Notes: generated by a model from the sequence alone, not told the origin. A stretch of 64,000 nucleotides of DNA from Caenorhabditis remanei (GCF_010183535.1 NC_071330.1:4135717-4199716); one strand, 5' to 3'. Positions 12,040-24,274 are shown, counted from the stretch's first letter. Numbers and translations: made by a program.

Positions 12040-12320
12040 GTTTAGGCCCGGCCCGGTCCGGCAAGATTCGAAAAGGCCAGAAGGCCTCAAAAAATTTTTT
12101 TCAAAACTTTTTTTGACGTTTTTTTTCAAATTTTTATCGAAAATGCGAATACTTTTTATGATTTTTTAGAATCTCTTCCATATCTGAATCATAGTCGAAA
12201 ACTTGACATTTTCGCGAAAAGAATCATAAAAATTTCAACAAAAAAACCGAAATATTTTGAATTTTGATTTTGGCGACAATTATCCGGGCCTTGACAAGTA
12301 TGCTTTTCTTTGGTTTTTAG
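12040..12320. repeat. Dispersed AT-rich repeat with GCCCGG/CCGGGC edges
   Basis: The unit runs from GGCCCGGCCCGGTCCGGCAA to TATCCGGGCCTTGACAAGTA. The AT-rich core (ATCGAAAATGCGAATACTTT then CATAGTCGAAAACTTGAC) is shared with 1690-1870. Inverted versions lie at 33500-33660 and 50890-51060. It is probably an old non-autonomous element. Confidence 0.55.
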
Positions 12321-15300
12321 GTAGCTTTTGTGAAAATTTGTCTGTCGTGCCGTTGGCGCTTTTTCTGAAATTCTTTTTTTGAGTAACCGTGCACTTTTGT
12401 CATAAAAAGTCTTCAGTTGAAACTAACTGGCGTGCCTCAGGCGTATTTAAAATCGTTTTAATTTTGAAATTAATAACTCTAACCAACGATTCCAGGTTTC
12501 GTTTATCAGCACAATCTATGTGCAGCTTACAGATTACTGTAGTTGTCGGGTTACTGTAGGTATTTCTTGTTTCTTGATAGCTACGGGATACTGCATCATT
12601 ATTTCCGGTTTTTCTAGAGAACATTCTCAAAAAGAGTTTCACTCAGGGTTTTATTGAGTGAATTGACACTCGTTACTATAGGTCTTATGGGTTACTGTAT
12701 CAATATGGGTTACAGAAAATCTACGGGTTATTATCTTTTCTGAGAGTTGGTTGCACTGTTTGACGTAACTGCCACTGATTACTGTAGCTCTTCCGGGTTA
12801 CTGTATCACTATGGAATATTGCTTTACTATTAAAGGATTTCGGATCTCAGAGGTCCCAATTTCTCTATCAAATTAAACAATTTTCAATCCAAATTTTCAA
12901 TTCCATTGTTGATTAACTTCTAGAGCTCCCTCTAATATGAAATCCTGTGGTTACTGTAGCTCCTACTGTATCTCTCATACCTCTCACTTTTTTTTCGAGA
13001 CACCTTGATATTTTTTCCTCCAAAATTCCCTCCTTATTAGCTTACCTAATTGCCTACCATAAAAACATTCCCCCGTATCTCTAAGACACGTCATCAATAA
13101 TTGTTTTCATATAATAACTGTCACCCTGCACCATATCTATACCATATCTTCGATAGTGTCACCTAACCTCCTAGTACTATAAAAGTCACACAAAACCTGC
13201 CACCCCTCATCGGTCATCGTTTGTCTGACAAGGTGTTGTGCGGGTACTGTAGATATAATAGATAACAGTAGATTTGTTGCAACAACTTTTCTTTTGGTAG
13301 AAAAGATTTTATCGGATAATAGGGTTGGCAACAGTGAAAACCGTTTCACAAAAACGGTTTTTCAAAAAAAAGAAGAAAAGTGAAAGTGAAATAGGGTACT
13401 GTAGTAAAACCAAGTGATCGATGAGGTTTTTGCTTGGGGAAATTAGCAGAGGGACTTTCAGACTTGGCCTACAGACTATAAGGATTCTGAATCTCTTTGC
13501 AAACTTTGAAGAATTTCAATTACAGCTTCAGATTCCTCAATTCTTCAACTCCTTGAAGGTTTCGTTTTTTTCTGGAAGGGTCTCTGTGAAGGCTAGAGCC
13601 GATATTAGTTTTTGGATCTACGACCTCTACAAACCGAACATTTCGCCTAAACTGATGGATATTCTTGACAGATTAGATTCATCTGGACCGCCCATCCTTC
13701 AGAAGCAGTCACATTTAACATATTTTCTTCTGTTTTTTTTTTTCTGTTTTTCTTACAGAATAGTACCGTGGGTCAGAATAGTAAAGAAAGAATGGTGTGT
13801 GAGTACTGTAGTTATTCTAATCCACTTCAAACTTTAGACCTAGACGTTCAGGAAAATTATTTCAACAATGAATCTTGGTACAGACTATTATCACCCTCAG
13901 GATTCCATTTCTACAGGCAGAATCTAAAATCCTGCTGGGGGTCGTGGTCTTTTTGCAAATAGTGCCGTAATTTATTCAAAAAAGGGGGCCAAATGAGGTG
14001 AAAAATACCGTGAAACAGGCAGTCGATCCGAATATGGATCTCGAGCAAAATTCCGCTAAGTTTTTTTGTTACAAAAACAGAATCCTGATGGGCAAAATAG
14101 TGTAGAGTGAAGTTTATAGCAAAATTAAATTTTGGGACTTTTGTTAGAATGTCAGACATTTTTTGGGCTGGTACTATTTCTTTTGAAACTGAAACTTTAC
14201 AAAAATTACTCACAAATATTTGAAATTTGTTATTTCGGCAGCACCAACCCTTAAAAGCAGACTTGCAATAATCCGGGTGGCCCGGATTTGAATTTTTGAA
14301 CATTTTCCATATTTTTTCTCAGGTATAGTTCTCAAAAACCTTTGAAACCTACAAAAAACCGTTTTAAGAAGTTTTTTACTAAAAAAAATCGGAAAATTGT
14401 CGAAAAAATGTTCAGTACTGAACTTCCGGGCTGGGTCGGGAGGATCTTATTTTCGGTCCGGCCCATTGCAAGTCTTCTTAAAATGCTCATTACCAGCTCT
14501 CAAGAATGTCCGATACCGAACCTTTTTGATCCCCTAACTCCAAGAGTCAAAACTGAAAAATGTCCGGTTTTGGGATACGGTGGGTTTTTTTAAATTTCTC
14601 AAAATAGAACAAAATACAGTATTTTTTCGAAATGTTGTACCCTCCTGCTTTCTGGGGTCATCCGAACTTATACTTGACTTCAGACCGTTAAGTACTAACT
14701 AGATTCTCCTAGCCACCCAAAACCGAGAATAAACAACTAGATCAATGGAATCAAGAAGATTAGAAATAAATCCGTTTGCCTCCTCGATTCTCTCTGTCCT
14801 TCTTTTCTCTAATAGATTCTCCTTCTCTATCAAAAATCGGAACAGTTGGTAAGTTGCCACAACCAAAATGATGGATCACATCGGCTCCCTCTCTTCTCTC
14901 CTCTTTTTCCTTTCCCTACCCAATGTCTTTTGTATTGTGTAAGCCCCCCCCCCCTTGCATCTCAACCACAGAGAAAGCATGCGGACACAGATCTATCATA
15001 ATATTATGTCATCTGTGTACCGGCTTGTTAAGCGGTGGAAGATACTCTGTCTTGGCATCTGGAGATGGTGGAGAGCTTTGATCCGTGCCGCCACTCCAAG
15101 ATTTTCAGTTGAGGGAAAAGTTTAATGTAAATGGGGGTCTCATCCATTATAAATCTGACAAGCTTTGGTTTTTAGGGAGATGGATTTAATCGTTGTTAGG
15201 TTGGGGACTTAAAAATTTTTGAAATTACTCTAATAGACCGGCATCGTGTATTATGGTAGAGCTTACCAAAGAGATAAGTAACAACTTTTGCAAGTTAATC

Positions 15301-15350
15301 AAGTTTTTGCTAGAAAATATATCAGAAACGCGTCAAAGGCGCCTTAGTCA
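12321..15350. other. Intergenic Hox region, no gene
   Basis: No coding gene is supported. TACTGTAG-type motifs are dense at about 12530-12980. A patch at 13080-13230 holds CGTCATCAATAATTG and AACTGTCACC, again a PBC/Hox-like core near a MEIS-type TGACAG half site. A poly-C run lies near 14945. From about 14262 to 14485 there is a repeat bounded by GACTTGCAAT and ATTGCAAGTC, related to 52075-52225. Confidence 0.35.
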
Positions 15351-15358
15351 GTAAGCCC

Positions 15359-16064
15359 TAGAGTGTCGTATCGCGAGACGATTCCAGCTGATTCCAGCAT
15401 ATTCTCGCAATCGTCTCGTTTTGCTCTGTCTCGTTTTGTCCAGCATGAAGTTCAGCATATTCTCGTTCAGCATAGTTCAGCAAAGTTCAGTTCAGCAAAA
15501 GTTCAGTTACAGCATATTCCAGCACGTTTTATTTATTTTTCATTCCCGCATAATTTCTTGCTGGACATTGCGAGAATCTCGCGAGACGAACGTGAATTAT
15601 TTTTCTGTGAGAAAAATAGAAAAATCTATGCTAAAGTGTTATTTCCGTGAACTTTCATTGTGAATCAAGTACAGTGTTCCTTCATTTTGAACTTTTTTCG
15701 AAGGTCACGGTTCTAAAAATGTCAATTTTGCTTTATTTTCAACATTCATTTTGTAAAAGTTTGCATGAAAAAATGATTAGAAACGTCAAAATTAAATTTC
15801 TTTATACGAAAGAATGGCCACGTTCGTCTCGCGAGATTCTCGCAATGTCCAGCATGAAATTATGCGGGAATGAAAAATAAATGAAACGTGCTGGAATATG
15901 CTGTAACTGAACTTTTGCTGAACTGAACTTTGCTGAACTATGCTGAACGAGAATATGCTGAACTTTATGCTGGACAAAACGAGACAGAACGAAACGAGAC
16001 GATGCTGGATTCAGCTGGAATTCTCGCAAAGTGCTGTAACTGATTCTCGCGAGACGACACTCTA
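15359..16064. mobile_element. 706-bp hAT-like MITE with 8-bp target duplication
   Basis: The element begins TAGAGTGTCGT and ends ACGACACTCTA. It is flanked on both sides by the direct repeat GTAAGCCC (15351-15358 and 16065-16072), an 8-bp target-site duplication as made by hAT superfamily transposases. The inverted arms extend about 240 bp inward and include runs of GTTCAGCA subrepeats and a TCGCGAGACGA motif. The central ~200 bp is unique and AT-rich. There is no transposase. Open frames on the two strands that mirror each other are products of the arms, not genes. The arms are still highly similar, suggesting a fairly recent insertion. Confidence 0.85.
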
Positions 16065-16291
16065 GTAAGCCCACAGCTTGAAAATCTCTCCCGAAACGCG
16101 CCTAAGACGGTAAAGATTGCTCAAAATACGTCAAAGATGCGCCGGACTGTTAAATGCGTGTCTTTGGTCAAAAACTGGCTTTTCGAACCAAGAAACGCGT
16201 TTAAGGTGCGCCAGATCATGTAACTTTCGGAAAGTCTGTTAGATTGTACCACATTTTTCCATGACATTTTCAAAATGATACTCGCTTGTTG

Positions 16292-16365
16292 TAAGGAAGA
16301 CCCGTCCAAGAAAGTGGTTAACCACAAAAATAAAGTTCTAGACATGTTCTATACATTGATATAAA
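16292..16365. repeat. Dispersed CTACAAAAAT repeat copy
   Basis: This stretch, AAGACCCGTCCAAGAAAGTG followed by ACCACAAAAATAAAGTTCTA, matches the copy at 4018-4085. No function is visible. Confidence 0.5.
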
Positions 16366-16740
16366 TAAATATAAATATTTTGAACAGTTGTCTTATCTTT
16401 GATGACGTGAGACAGTCTAATGTTGACAAATATTTTGAAAAACAGCCTTTGGGGAAGGAGGATTCATCAAATTCTGGATTTCTAACGAAGTTTCCGTTTT
16501 ATTTGTTTATTCATCACATTTTGTACAATTCCGTAATTAAAAAAGAAGAAAGATAACGCAGGTAGGTAGCGGTGGCATCACTTTCAATTAGCTTGATTAC
16601 ATTTTCCACCCGTTTTGCTATCAGCAGAATGATGTGAGTTGTGTGTTTTAGTGTATTAGGGAAGTGAATTGATACAGTTTTGCTAGTTACTTCCAAAAAA
16701 TTGAAAAAGTTTCGATTTTTCCCGCCAGTAATGATCGTTC

Positions 16741-17884
16741 ACAAAATTTCGCGCCGAAGGCGCACCAGACGATCTCTCAAACCTTCACTTTCCCATTACT
16801 TCAATTCGTTTCTATCCAAACGATTTCGCGCCGAAGGCGCACCAGATAATATCTCAGAGAATTTTCGGCGATATCGCCGCCCAAATCGGCGCGAGCGCTG
16901 CCAAAATCGGCGCGCGCGCCGAAGTGACGCCGGTGGTCGCCGGCGCTCCGGCCGATTTACCCGGCGAAAGCGCCGAATCAAGCGGCGCTAACGCCGGATT
17001 TTGAGGTGGCGTTAACGCCGATTCTAGGCCGCTGTCCCTTCCCTCCCCCTCGGTCCCTGATCAGGTTATCGATTTTTGAATAATAATATTTATTAAAAAA
17101 CCAATTTAACAACAAAAATTATGTGTAACAATCGGAGTAACAAATTAGAATTGATTTCGGGCCCTCCTCATTTCCTTATTCGTTGCTCTCATCGAAGTGA
17201 TCGTCTTCCTCATCTACAGTGTCGCTCAATTCCATCGAAGTTGATGACGTTTTCTTATGAGCAGGTCCAGACATGGCGCGTTTCGAACTTCCTCGCTGAA
17301 AAAAAAGTCTAAATTATAGAAAAATTTGGGAGATGGTTACCTTTCTGAAATGAAAGTTTCCACTGCCAGGGGATGGGCCTGCCGTCTTCTTGATTTCCAG
17401 AACTGTTCTCAATGTCGTCCTTTTCTAAAATTTCCGACTACAGCTTCTCAAATTTCTTACTGTAAATATCACTTACCTTGTGTTTGACTTCTTTTTTGTC
17501 GTTTATACATCTCGAATCTGTAAATAATTCGAAAGTAGAGTGAAAATATGAAAATTATAATAAAAAACTGAACAAATAATGAGCCAACATGGATCTGCGT
17601 AAGTAAGCATTCCAAGGTCCGGCCAACGAACGGCATAAACGCCGTATCCTGGCCGCAGCTGCGCCCTTCCCTGGCCGCCTCCTCTCCGCCCGGCGCGATT
17701 GCGGCGCTTTCGCCGATCTGAAACTTCTTGCTTCCTAATCCTGCGCCGTTCGTTAATCATTCGGCGAAAGCGCCATAACAGGCGGCATTAATGCCGATTT
17801 CAGCGGCGCTTACGCCGTTTTGACCGGCGCTTACGCCATTTCGACGGCGCACGCGCCGAACCTACGCCAAAAATTCTCTGAGAT
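16741..17884. mobile_element. GC-rich CGGCG..CGCCG palindromic repeat element
   Basis: Two GC-rich clusters of short self-complementary units (GGCGNNANCGCC) at about 16850-17030 and 17695-17870 flank a central ~650 bp of ordinary composition. The outer edges are inverted: ATCTCAGAGAATTTTCGGCG on the left and CGCCAAAAATTCTCTGAGAT on the right. Just upstream, GCGCCGAAGGCGCACCAGA is repeated twice. The whole looks like a non-autonomous transposable unit, and the base composition is unlike anything else in the window. The centre carries the spliced candidate frame described separately. Confidence 0.6.
17176..17517 (-). CDS. Candidate small spliced gene inside the GC-rich element
   Basis: Three minus-strand exon-like blocks join in phase: 17517-17477, 17424-17341 and 17295-17176. 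They have good borders (TTTACAG acceptor, CACAAG/GTAAGT donor, ATTTTAG acceptor, AAAG/GTAACC donor, TTTTTTTCAG acceptor). The stop at 17176-17178 is followed by AATAAA at 17089-17094. The visible product is basic then acidic: IKKTAGPSPGSGNFHFRK, then KRAMSGPAHKKTSSTSMELS, ending DEEDDHFDESNE. I do not recognise it, and the 5' exon is not resolved; upstream sequence runs into the GC-rich repeat. It could be a host gene fragment captured by the element, or a real lineage-specific gene. Confidence 0.4.
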
Positions 17885-18761
17885 CTCAAAATTTAATGAA
17901 CCCACTTTTCCCAAATTCTGACCTCTTCCAAACCTTCTTTCATCCCTCCATCCCGATTAAGAGAGAGTCCCCTCTACCCAATCCAGTCGCCCCCCCCCCT
18001 CTCCTGGTGCACTAATAAATTTATAACTGCTATTGTCGTATTAGCATATTAAGGTTGTCTAGTACCCACTCGACACACCGATATATAGAATATGGAAAAA
18101 GGCGAATCGTAAACATTTTATTAGCCATATAAAGATTATTGTTCTATATATGTCGGTGGAATTTCGAAATTAAAGGATTTGGATTTTTGTTTTGAAATTG
18201 AAAATTGGAGTTGGGAGGTTTAGAATTTGAACTTACCTATAAGAGTAAGTTGATTGATGCTTACAAATTAAAGTGAAACCTTTTAATTGCAAAAAGTTTG
18301 GAAAAAAGACCGGTTTCGAGATTATCACATGATTTTTTCAAATTTTGTCCATGATTTTTGTAATTAACGACGTTTCTCTACAAACACTCAATAGCCAAGT
18401 AGGTAGGTTCCACTTCAATTCAAGACATAGGGTCTAACTTTTGGCCTCATCTTGAATGACAACAAATTTTCATAAAAAGTAAATATAAGTCTAATTGAAT
18501 TTGGGGAAAATGTATGGGACTGTAATTATAAAAGTTCCATGAACATTTGTGCATTTTCTGAAGGTTTTTTGATTATCTGGAACGATTACCTTAGTTTCCC
18601 AAGCGACACATGTTCTAGCATCCTCTATTGATAGTGAGTGTTCCATTTCAGTAGTGCTAGCCTGGGGCTGTTGGTTTGAAAATTTTACCTTGAAAATTTT
18701 TTCACCATTTTGTTCAATCAGCCCGAAACGGGTCAACACGCGTAATTGAAACTCAATCTTG
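17885..18761. other. Intergenic, no gene
   Basis: AT-rich sequence with a poly-C run near 17991-17999. A repeat-poor patch around 18010-18160 contains two ATATATAGAA/TATATATGTC-type stretches. Nothing coding is supported. Confidence 0.4.
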
Positions 18762-18987
18762 TGAGCTGAAAATACACCAAAATGTAGATCTCGACGAGTT
18801 CCATGGATGGGACCTACTAAGGCCCGAATACTTACATATTCGTTAATATGCCGCGGGCCTGACTAGAATGGCGTTTTTTGGCACTTTCTGCCTCCCGGCG
18901 GCTTAATAACCACAAGCCTCCCGACGTATAGTATGTCATAGACATAGAACTCGCCAAGATCTACATTTTCGTATATTTTTCAGTTCA
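18762..18987. mobile_element. Inverted-repeat element with GTAGATCT ends
   Basis: The left end TGAGCTGAAAATACACCAAA then ATGTAGATCTCGACGAGTTC pairs with the right end GAACTCGCCAAGATCTACAT then TATTTTTCAGTTCA. It is about 226 bp long with a GC-rich centre (CCGCGGGCC, CTCCCGGCGG). It is a typical non-autonomous fold-back element. Confidence 0.7.
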
Positions 18988-20710
18988 TAACATTGCGTTT
19001 CAAGCGAGTAAGCGTGTCGGTCCGTTTTGTCCCGGTTTGCAAGTATGATTTTTACTTGGTACGTTAACATCACCGCTCCTACAACTGCGCCTCGCCGAAA
19101 TCTTCTCGAGAGTGAATAACTTTAAATTGCTATTCTGCCAATTGCAAAATTTTACTGTTACCGTGAAACCTACAATAGAAGTGTCTCCAACAAAGTCAAA
19201 AGAATTTTGATGAAACGAATCAACAGACCGACATAAACCCTCCAACTTTTGTACTGAACCCATCCACCCTGCAAACTTTCTCACTCCTACCAGCCCCTAT
19301 CTACACCATTGATCTCTAATAAAAACATGCTTATCTCCCTTTGCCAATCTTACAGTACCTCTCACTCCTCTCATTAATTATAATAAGTTCATTCCGATCG
19401 AAGGCACGTGATCCATCATAACAAACACCTAATCATACATATACATATGTACATTCTCTATCGCACCGTCACTCTGTAATTATTTAATGCCACCTCTACT
19501 ACTACTCACCGCACCTCTGATTTTTATCGGGTATAATGTTTGTGTAGGTGGTGGCCCGGAGACGTGAGAGACGCAGAACTTGAATTTTATGGCTCTTTTT
19601 CCCTCGTTTCTCTTCTATTTTCTGTCCGTCCGTCGGAGGACGTTTTCCACGTGTAACGATCATTCGTCTCCTTCTCTTCTTTGTGTTGCAAAATGTTTTG
19701 GAGGTTGTTTTCTTTTGTGGCGCTTTGGAAGTTTTGCTTCTAGGCAGGGCTGCTATATACCCTGAAATATATTCTCTATTCTGAAATTCTCACGAAGCTC
19801 TTCCCATTTTTTGACTGTCCGAAATCTGAATATTGTCAATTTCTTTTTGTTGGTCTCCACAAACTTCATGTTTACCATTGATCAAATGTTTCTGTGACCG
19901 TGAGTTCTCTAGCTTCCTCTAGACTTCTTGACTTTTGCCACCGTCAATCAGAATGACCGCCAAAATTAGGCAAGGCTATCTAAGCGCTTGTCCGTCAAGA
20001 CTTCGACACAGAATCATTCTCGACATGAATTTTCGACATTGAGTTTCTTCTTGGAAGTGAATTTTTCCGTAGGATGTGTTTTAGTTTTCGAGTAAGTTTT
20101 CGAGTAAAACCTACGGCAAAAATCCAGAGGGCCTCTAATCACTACCGGTGGCTTTTTTCTGTAATACGATAAAACCATCTTGGACCTTTTTAGAATTTCT
20201 GACTTTCTAGTTTCTAATGAGAGCTTCTTCAATTAAAACATTTCTGAAATGCGGATGTCATGGTCATTCTAAACCTACTGCTAAACTTTCAGTTAGTTTT
20301 AAGAAATCTGAGATACAAGTCCTTCAGTCTACTTTTAAAAAAGACGGTAAAAATCAAGAGTTCCGGATATGAAACAGTTTTAACTCGGTTCATATTTGAC
20401 TCAAAATCTACTCAAGTTCTACTCAAGTTCTAAAATCTTTGAAATTCTCTAGTCTTAATCTTTCCAGCCATACACATTTCAGTTAAAAACTTTGATTATT
20501 GGAGTTTTGGAGTTGACCTTGGAAAACTATGACTAGATTAATTAGGCACGTCTATTTCATGCAAAATACCGTAATGCTATTAAATAAAACTAACACCTTT
20601 AAGTATTCCGAATTCTCTGATAAACTGGGCTTCCAAAAAGTTTGACATCTCTCGATTCTCTCTTACAGAGGAAGTTTTTGGAAAAACGGTTTTATAAATT
20701 TGATTGTAGG
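18988..20710. other. Intergenic Hox region with one candidate regulatory patch
   Basis: No gene is supported. The stretch at about 19370-19570 is repeat-poor and motif-rich. It contains GATCGAAGGCACGTGATCC with a CACGTG E-box, CACCTAATCATACATATAC, GTAATTATTTAATG and TTTTTATCGGG. I suggest it as a possible conserved non-coding element; conservation cannot be tested from one sequence. Confidence 0.35.
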
Positions 20711-21050
20711 TTTTTTCGACTACGGTGAGTCCATTTCTGCCAACAAAACCGGCTAAATGTCTCTGCGAGCCTAGTTATGAGCTCTCAAACTTTTAATATA
20801 GTAAGCTTTTTCACATGGAATTCCAAATCCGCAAATAGTTTACGCAAAGATGTTCTCCTTTTTAACATACAAGCACAGGTGAACCGCTGGTGAACAGTTA
20901 TGGAACCGCGCGGTGACGTAAATGCGGCCGATTTGGAATTCCATGTGAAAAAACATATCCATTCGAAAAGTTTGAGAGCTCATAGTTCGGCTCGCTGTGA
21001 CATTTAGCCGGTTTCGACTGCAGAAATGGACTCTACACGTAGTCGAAAGT
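20711..21050. mobile_element. Inverted-repeat element, about 340 bp
   Basis: The left end TTCGACTACGGTGAGTCC, CATTTCTGC, ACCGGCTAAATGTC and ATGAGCTCTCAAACTTTT is mirrored on the right (AAAAGTTTGAGAGCTCAT, GACATTTAGCCGGTTTCGAC, GCAGAAATGGACTC, GTAGTCGAAAG). The arms also include GGAATTCCAAATC and GATTTGGAATTCC around a GC-rich centre. Confidence 0.75.
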
Positions 21051-21588
21051 GCCTATGAGCAAATGCATAGATCGTTTGAAAGCCCGTCTCCAAAAGCTTC
21101 CATTGTTAGCTCTTCGACGGCGGTTTAAGCCAGAAATCGGCACTTTGTCATTTGCCTTTCGAACATTTTGGTGTCAAGTACCCATCTATTTCCCATTTTT
21201 CCCAAATGGGCGTGTCCTTCGGTCATCAGGTCAACCCTTTCGTCCCGAGGCACCTGTTGTCCTCCTTTTCACTCCATCCCTCCTCCTTCTCCATCGACGC
21301 CATTTGTGTGTCCCCTCCGTCCGTGTGTGTATGTGTGCCCACAATCCGACAACACCAATCACAACTCTCTCTCTCTCCATCTCTCTATTCTTATCTTTTC
21401 CCAATGACGGCTGTTCTTATTACTACTTCTCCAGGTCCCTACCTCTTCGCAACTGCTACTATTACTCTTAATCCGGCACCCCTAGATCCCTATGGCAACA
21501 AAAGCACATCCCCAGCTTTCTTATTTCTATTTTTAAATCCTGCTACTCCCTATTACAACTAGTATTCCCTAATATCGAGCACCCCGAT
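21051..21588. other. Upstream flank of mir-231
   Basis: A pyrimidine-rich, repeat-free tract (CTCTCTCTCTCC, many CCTCC) lies immediately 5' of the mir-231 hairpin. It probably includes the microRNA promoter or primary-transcript start, but no defined element can be called. Confidence 0.35.
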
Positions 21589-21662
21589 GTTGTTCTGACT
21601 GTTTCCATAGCTTATAATGTCTCAAAAATGCATATAAGCTCGTGAACAACAGGCAGGACAAC
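21589..21662 (+). ncRNA. mir-231: mir-231 microRNA hairpin
   Basis: The 3' arm at 21635-21658 (seed AAGCTCG; begins TAAGCTCGTG and continues CAACAGGCAG) is nearly identical to the mature miR-231 of C. elegans as I remember it. The flanks form a good hairpin. GTTGTTCTG pairs with CAGGACAAC at the base, CTGTT with AACAG, and AGCTTATA with TATAAGCT next to a loop around ATGTCTCAAAAATGCA. In C. elegans mir-231 also lies between ceh-13 and lin-39. The mature arm appears to carry at least one change outside the seed and at the 3' end. The strand is set by the mature arm. Confidence 0.9.
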
Positions 21663-24260
21663 TGGTCTTTTTGGTGTGCATTTTGATGAAAGTGGTGAGT
21701 TTTTTTTGTTGAAATTTTTTGTAGGAAGCTGTGATCTACCATGTAAAAATGGAAGCTTGGTTCCTTACTAGATTAGCAATGAGGATTCTGAAAACTTGAG
21801 ATTCAGAAAATTTCGAACAGAAGAATGCAATCTTTTTCTTTGAAGTGCTCCTTGTGTTCGCTACCCAAACATTCTTATCAAGGTTGACCAGGCTAATACC
21901 TTCATCAGGCTACACAAGAGCGGACTGAAAATTTAACAGAATCTTAAGGCACAGTATATCAGGACGCATTGCTGAAGTCACATCCAATTCTATATGTTTT
22001 TAATATCCCTCTATGTTGTAGCAACACGACTTATCACGGGTTGGCTCATAACTTTGCTCACAGACGGATCTCAAAGTGGAAATTTATTGCAACTTGAAGA
22101 TCTTTAAGCACTCTACAGAATGAAACAACCAGTTTGGTATTTGGACTACATCCATAGATAGTCGAATCGCGTGAATGTAGTGTGGCTCAAGATCTCGGAG
22201 TCGGTACCTTTGAGCAATGTGAATGTTCAGAAAATAGGAGTAGTTGGGATTCTTGTTGTGAAACGTTATAAGCGTTTATATATTTTATGTGACGCAAGCA
22301 AACAGTAATTCAATAGATTTCGAATGGTAGCAAAATCATGTCTGTACGGTGAGTTTGAGCCGAGTTATGAGGTTTTGAAGTTTTGACGCATGTGCCCCAC
22401 GCGCTGCGAAGCTTCTAAAGTTTTTCAGTGGCCTAACACCTTGTGTGGACATATATGACGTCATGGTGATAACTGATGGTAAGCGAATTCAAAGGACCGC
22501 AGGTACCCTCATGGTTTCGCTACGTATAATCTCCTGATGATGCTTGGTTTCTGACCACATTCACCAGCATCAGACATGGTTTGAACTGAATACCGTCAGA
22601 ATCTTCAGCTCTAAAAGTCTTTTAGAGCCGAACTCATCACACATTTCCTTTTTCAGATTTACCTTAAAGAAACGCATTTTTCGCGTCTAAAGTTCTATGA
22701 CGACAGATCTTCATACCTATCTGAATTCGGAGTCTCAGCCCTACTGTAAATAAATAAGAACTTATGTACTGTTACAGCAAACCGTCCTTTTATCAAAAGC
22801 GACAATCTGTTTCTAAATTACGGAAAACTTGCGCATCTCGATAACCGCAACAAAATTTTTTCCTAATTTCTGACCACCGTTCTCAAGATTCAAGTTCAAC
22901 AAATTTCAGCAACAAGTCAACCCGATTTCCACTCAATTCCAAACCTTTTTCCTCACTCTATCTCTATCCCATCTCGTTTCAATGTTGCCAAACAAACGAT
23001 TTCTTCTCCTTGCATTCTTTTTTCACCTCAGATCTTGTGCAGTGTCTTCTTCTTCTTCTTCTCCTCTTCCTTCCAATCCTCTCTTCTGTTTCATTGTCGC
23101 CGCGCGCACGTCTGGTGAGAGTTGAGATTTATGGGTGCCATTAACTCTTTACCCCTCCTCTTCTTTTCTTCTTCTTCTTCTTCTTAGATTATCCTTCTGT
23201 GTGTGTGTTTGTGTGGCAAAAAGAAGAGGAGAAGAAGGAGGAGCGGCCTGCAAAATGATACAATTGAGCACTGGAAGAAACACGAAAAAAATTGGGAAAT
23301 TGAATAAGGGGAATACCGGCACACAACAATAGGGCTGGAGCTAAATTTGGTATTTTCACAAGTGCTCTAGAGACTATCTGGAACACTGCTACTATTGTCA
23401 CAGAGAGAAATTCATAAAAATCAGGTCCTCATGCCTCCGATTAAGCAAATCTCATATATAAAATGTGGACCTAGGCTTTCAGATCACTGGATTCTGAATG
23501 ATGATTTTATTTTTATGTAAAACCAGAAGTAATTTCCATCCTGGGAAAACTTCGGTATAAAAGTTTCAGAGTTTCAAAAATGCCGAATATACTTTTCGAG
23601 AATCCGAGGAAGGAAAAGAGATTCTGAGTCAGAATTTGTATATTCTGATTCTGCTTGATCATTCAGAACAGAATACGGTGGAATATCTCTTTTTCCTTCT
23701 TCTTTCTTTTTCTTCCTCGAATTTTGAAAATCTGGGGAAAAAAGAAGAACAATGAAGAAGAGATTCTGGAGTCAAATTTATCTTATCTGTCTAAACTACA
23801 CTACTATTCACTATTTTTACCGATTCTGAATCCGAAAAAACCAAAATCTAAGAAATTCGAAAAACCATTTTCTCCCCCGAATTTTAAAAATCTGGGGAAG
23901 AAAAAAGAACAACGAAAAATAAGTTTTTTTTTTTAATTCCGTCTTGTACTGGGAATAGCAAATTCCAAAGATTGTGCTCAACAATTCGGTGTATACTGTA
24001 TTGAATGTGAAAGTTTAACATCAAAGTTTCTTTTCCGTAATAACTTCCTGAACACAAAAAGTCCGGGAATTACAATTTCAGATTTTCGGATACAGATAAA
24101 TACATCAACATAACATCTGGATTGTTTTGATCAACGCCTCAATCCAATCACATATGTGTCTGCACAAGTTCTCAAATTTCAATTACACTTGTACTTGCAC
24201 ACAGACAATTAACCTTGAAATGTGTCGCAAGTATGATTGCGAAATACAGATGATTTTCAA
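21663..24260. other. Intergenic, no gene
   Basis: No supported coding region. (TCT)n and (CTT)n microsatellites occur at about 23047-23064 and 23158-23188. A second TGACGTCA lies at 22456-22463. A weak inverted-repeat pair (TTGGCTCATAACTTTGCTCA near 22035 against GAGCCGAGTTATGAGG near 22356) may be a degenerate fold-back element. Confidence 0.35.
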
Positions 24261-24274
24261 GATTAGCGGAAGGC

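Noticed and set aside
13421..13837. 138-codon plus frame in the Hox interval
   Set aside because: No promoter, no supporting splice borders and Phe/Leu/Ser-biased composition typical of chance frames in AT-rich DNA.
15363..16074. Open frames on both strands giving nearly the same Ser/Gln/His-rich protein
   Set aside because: They are mirror images produced by the inverted arms of the 706-bp MITE-like element.
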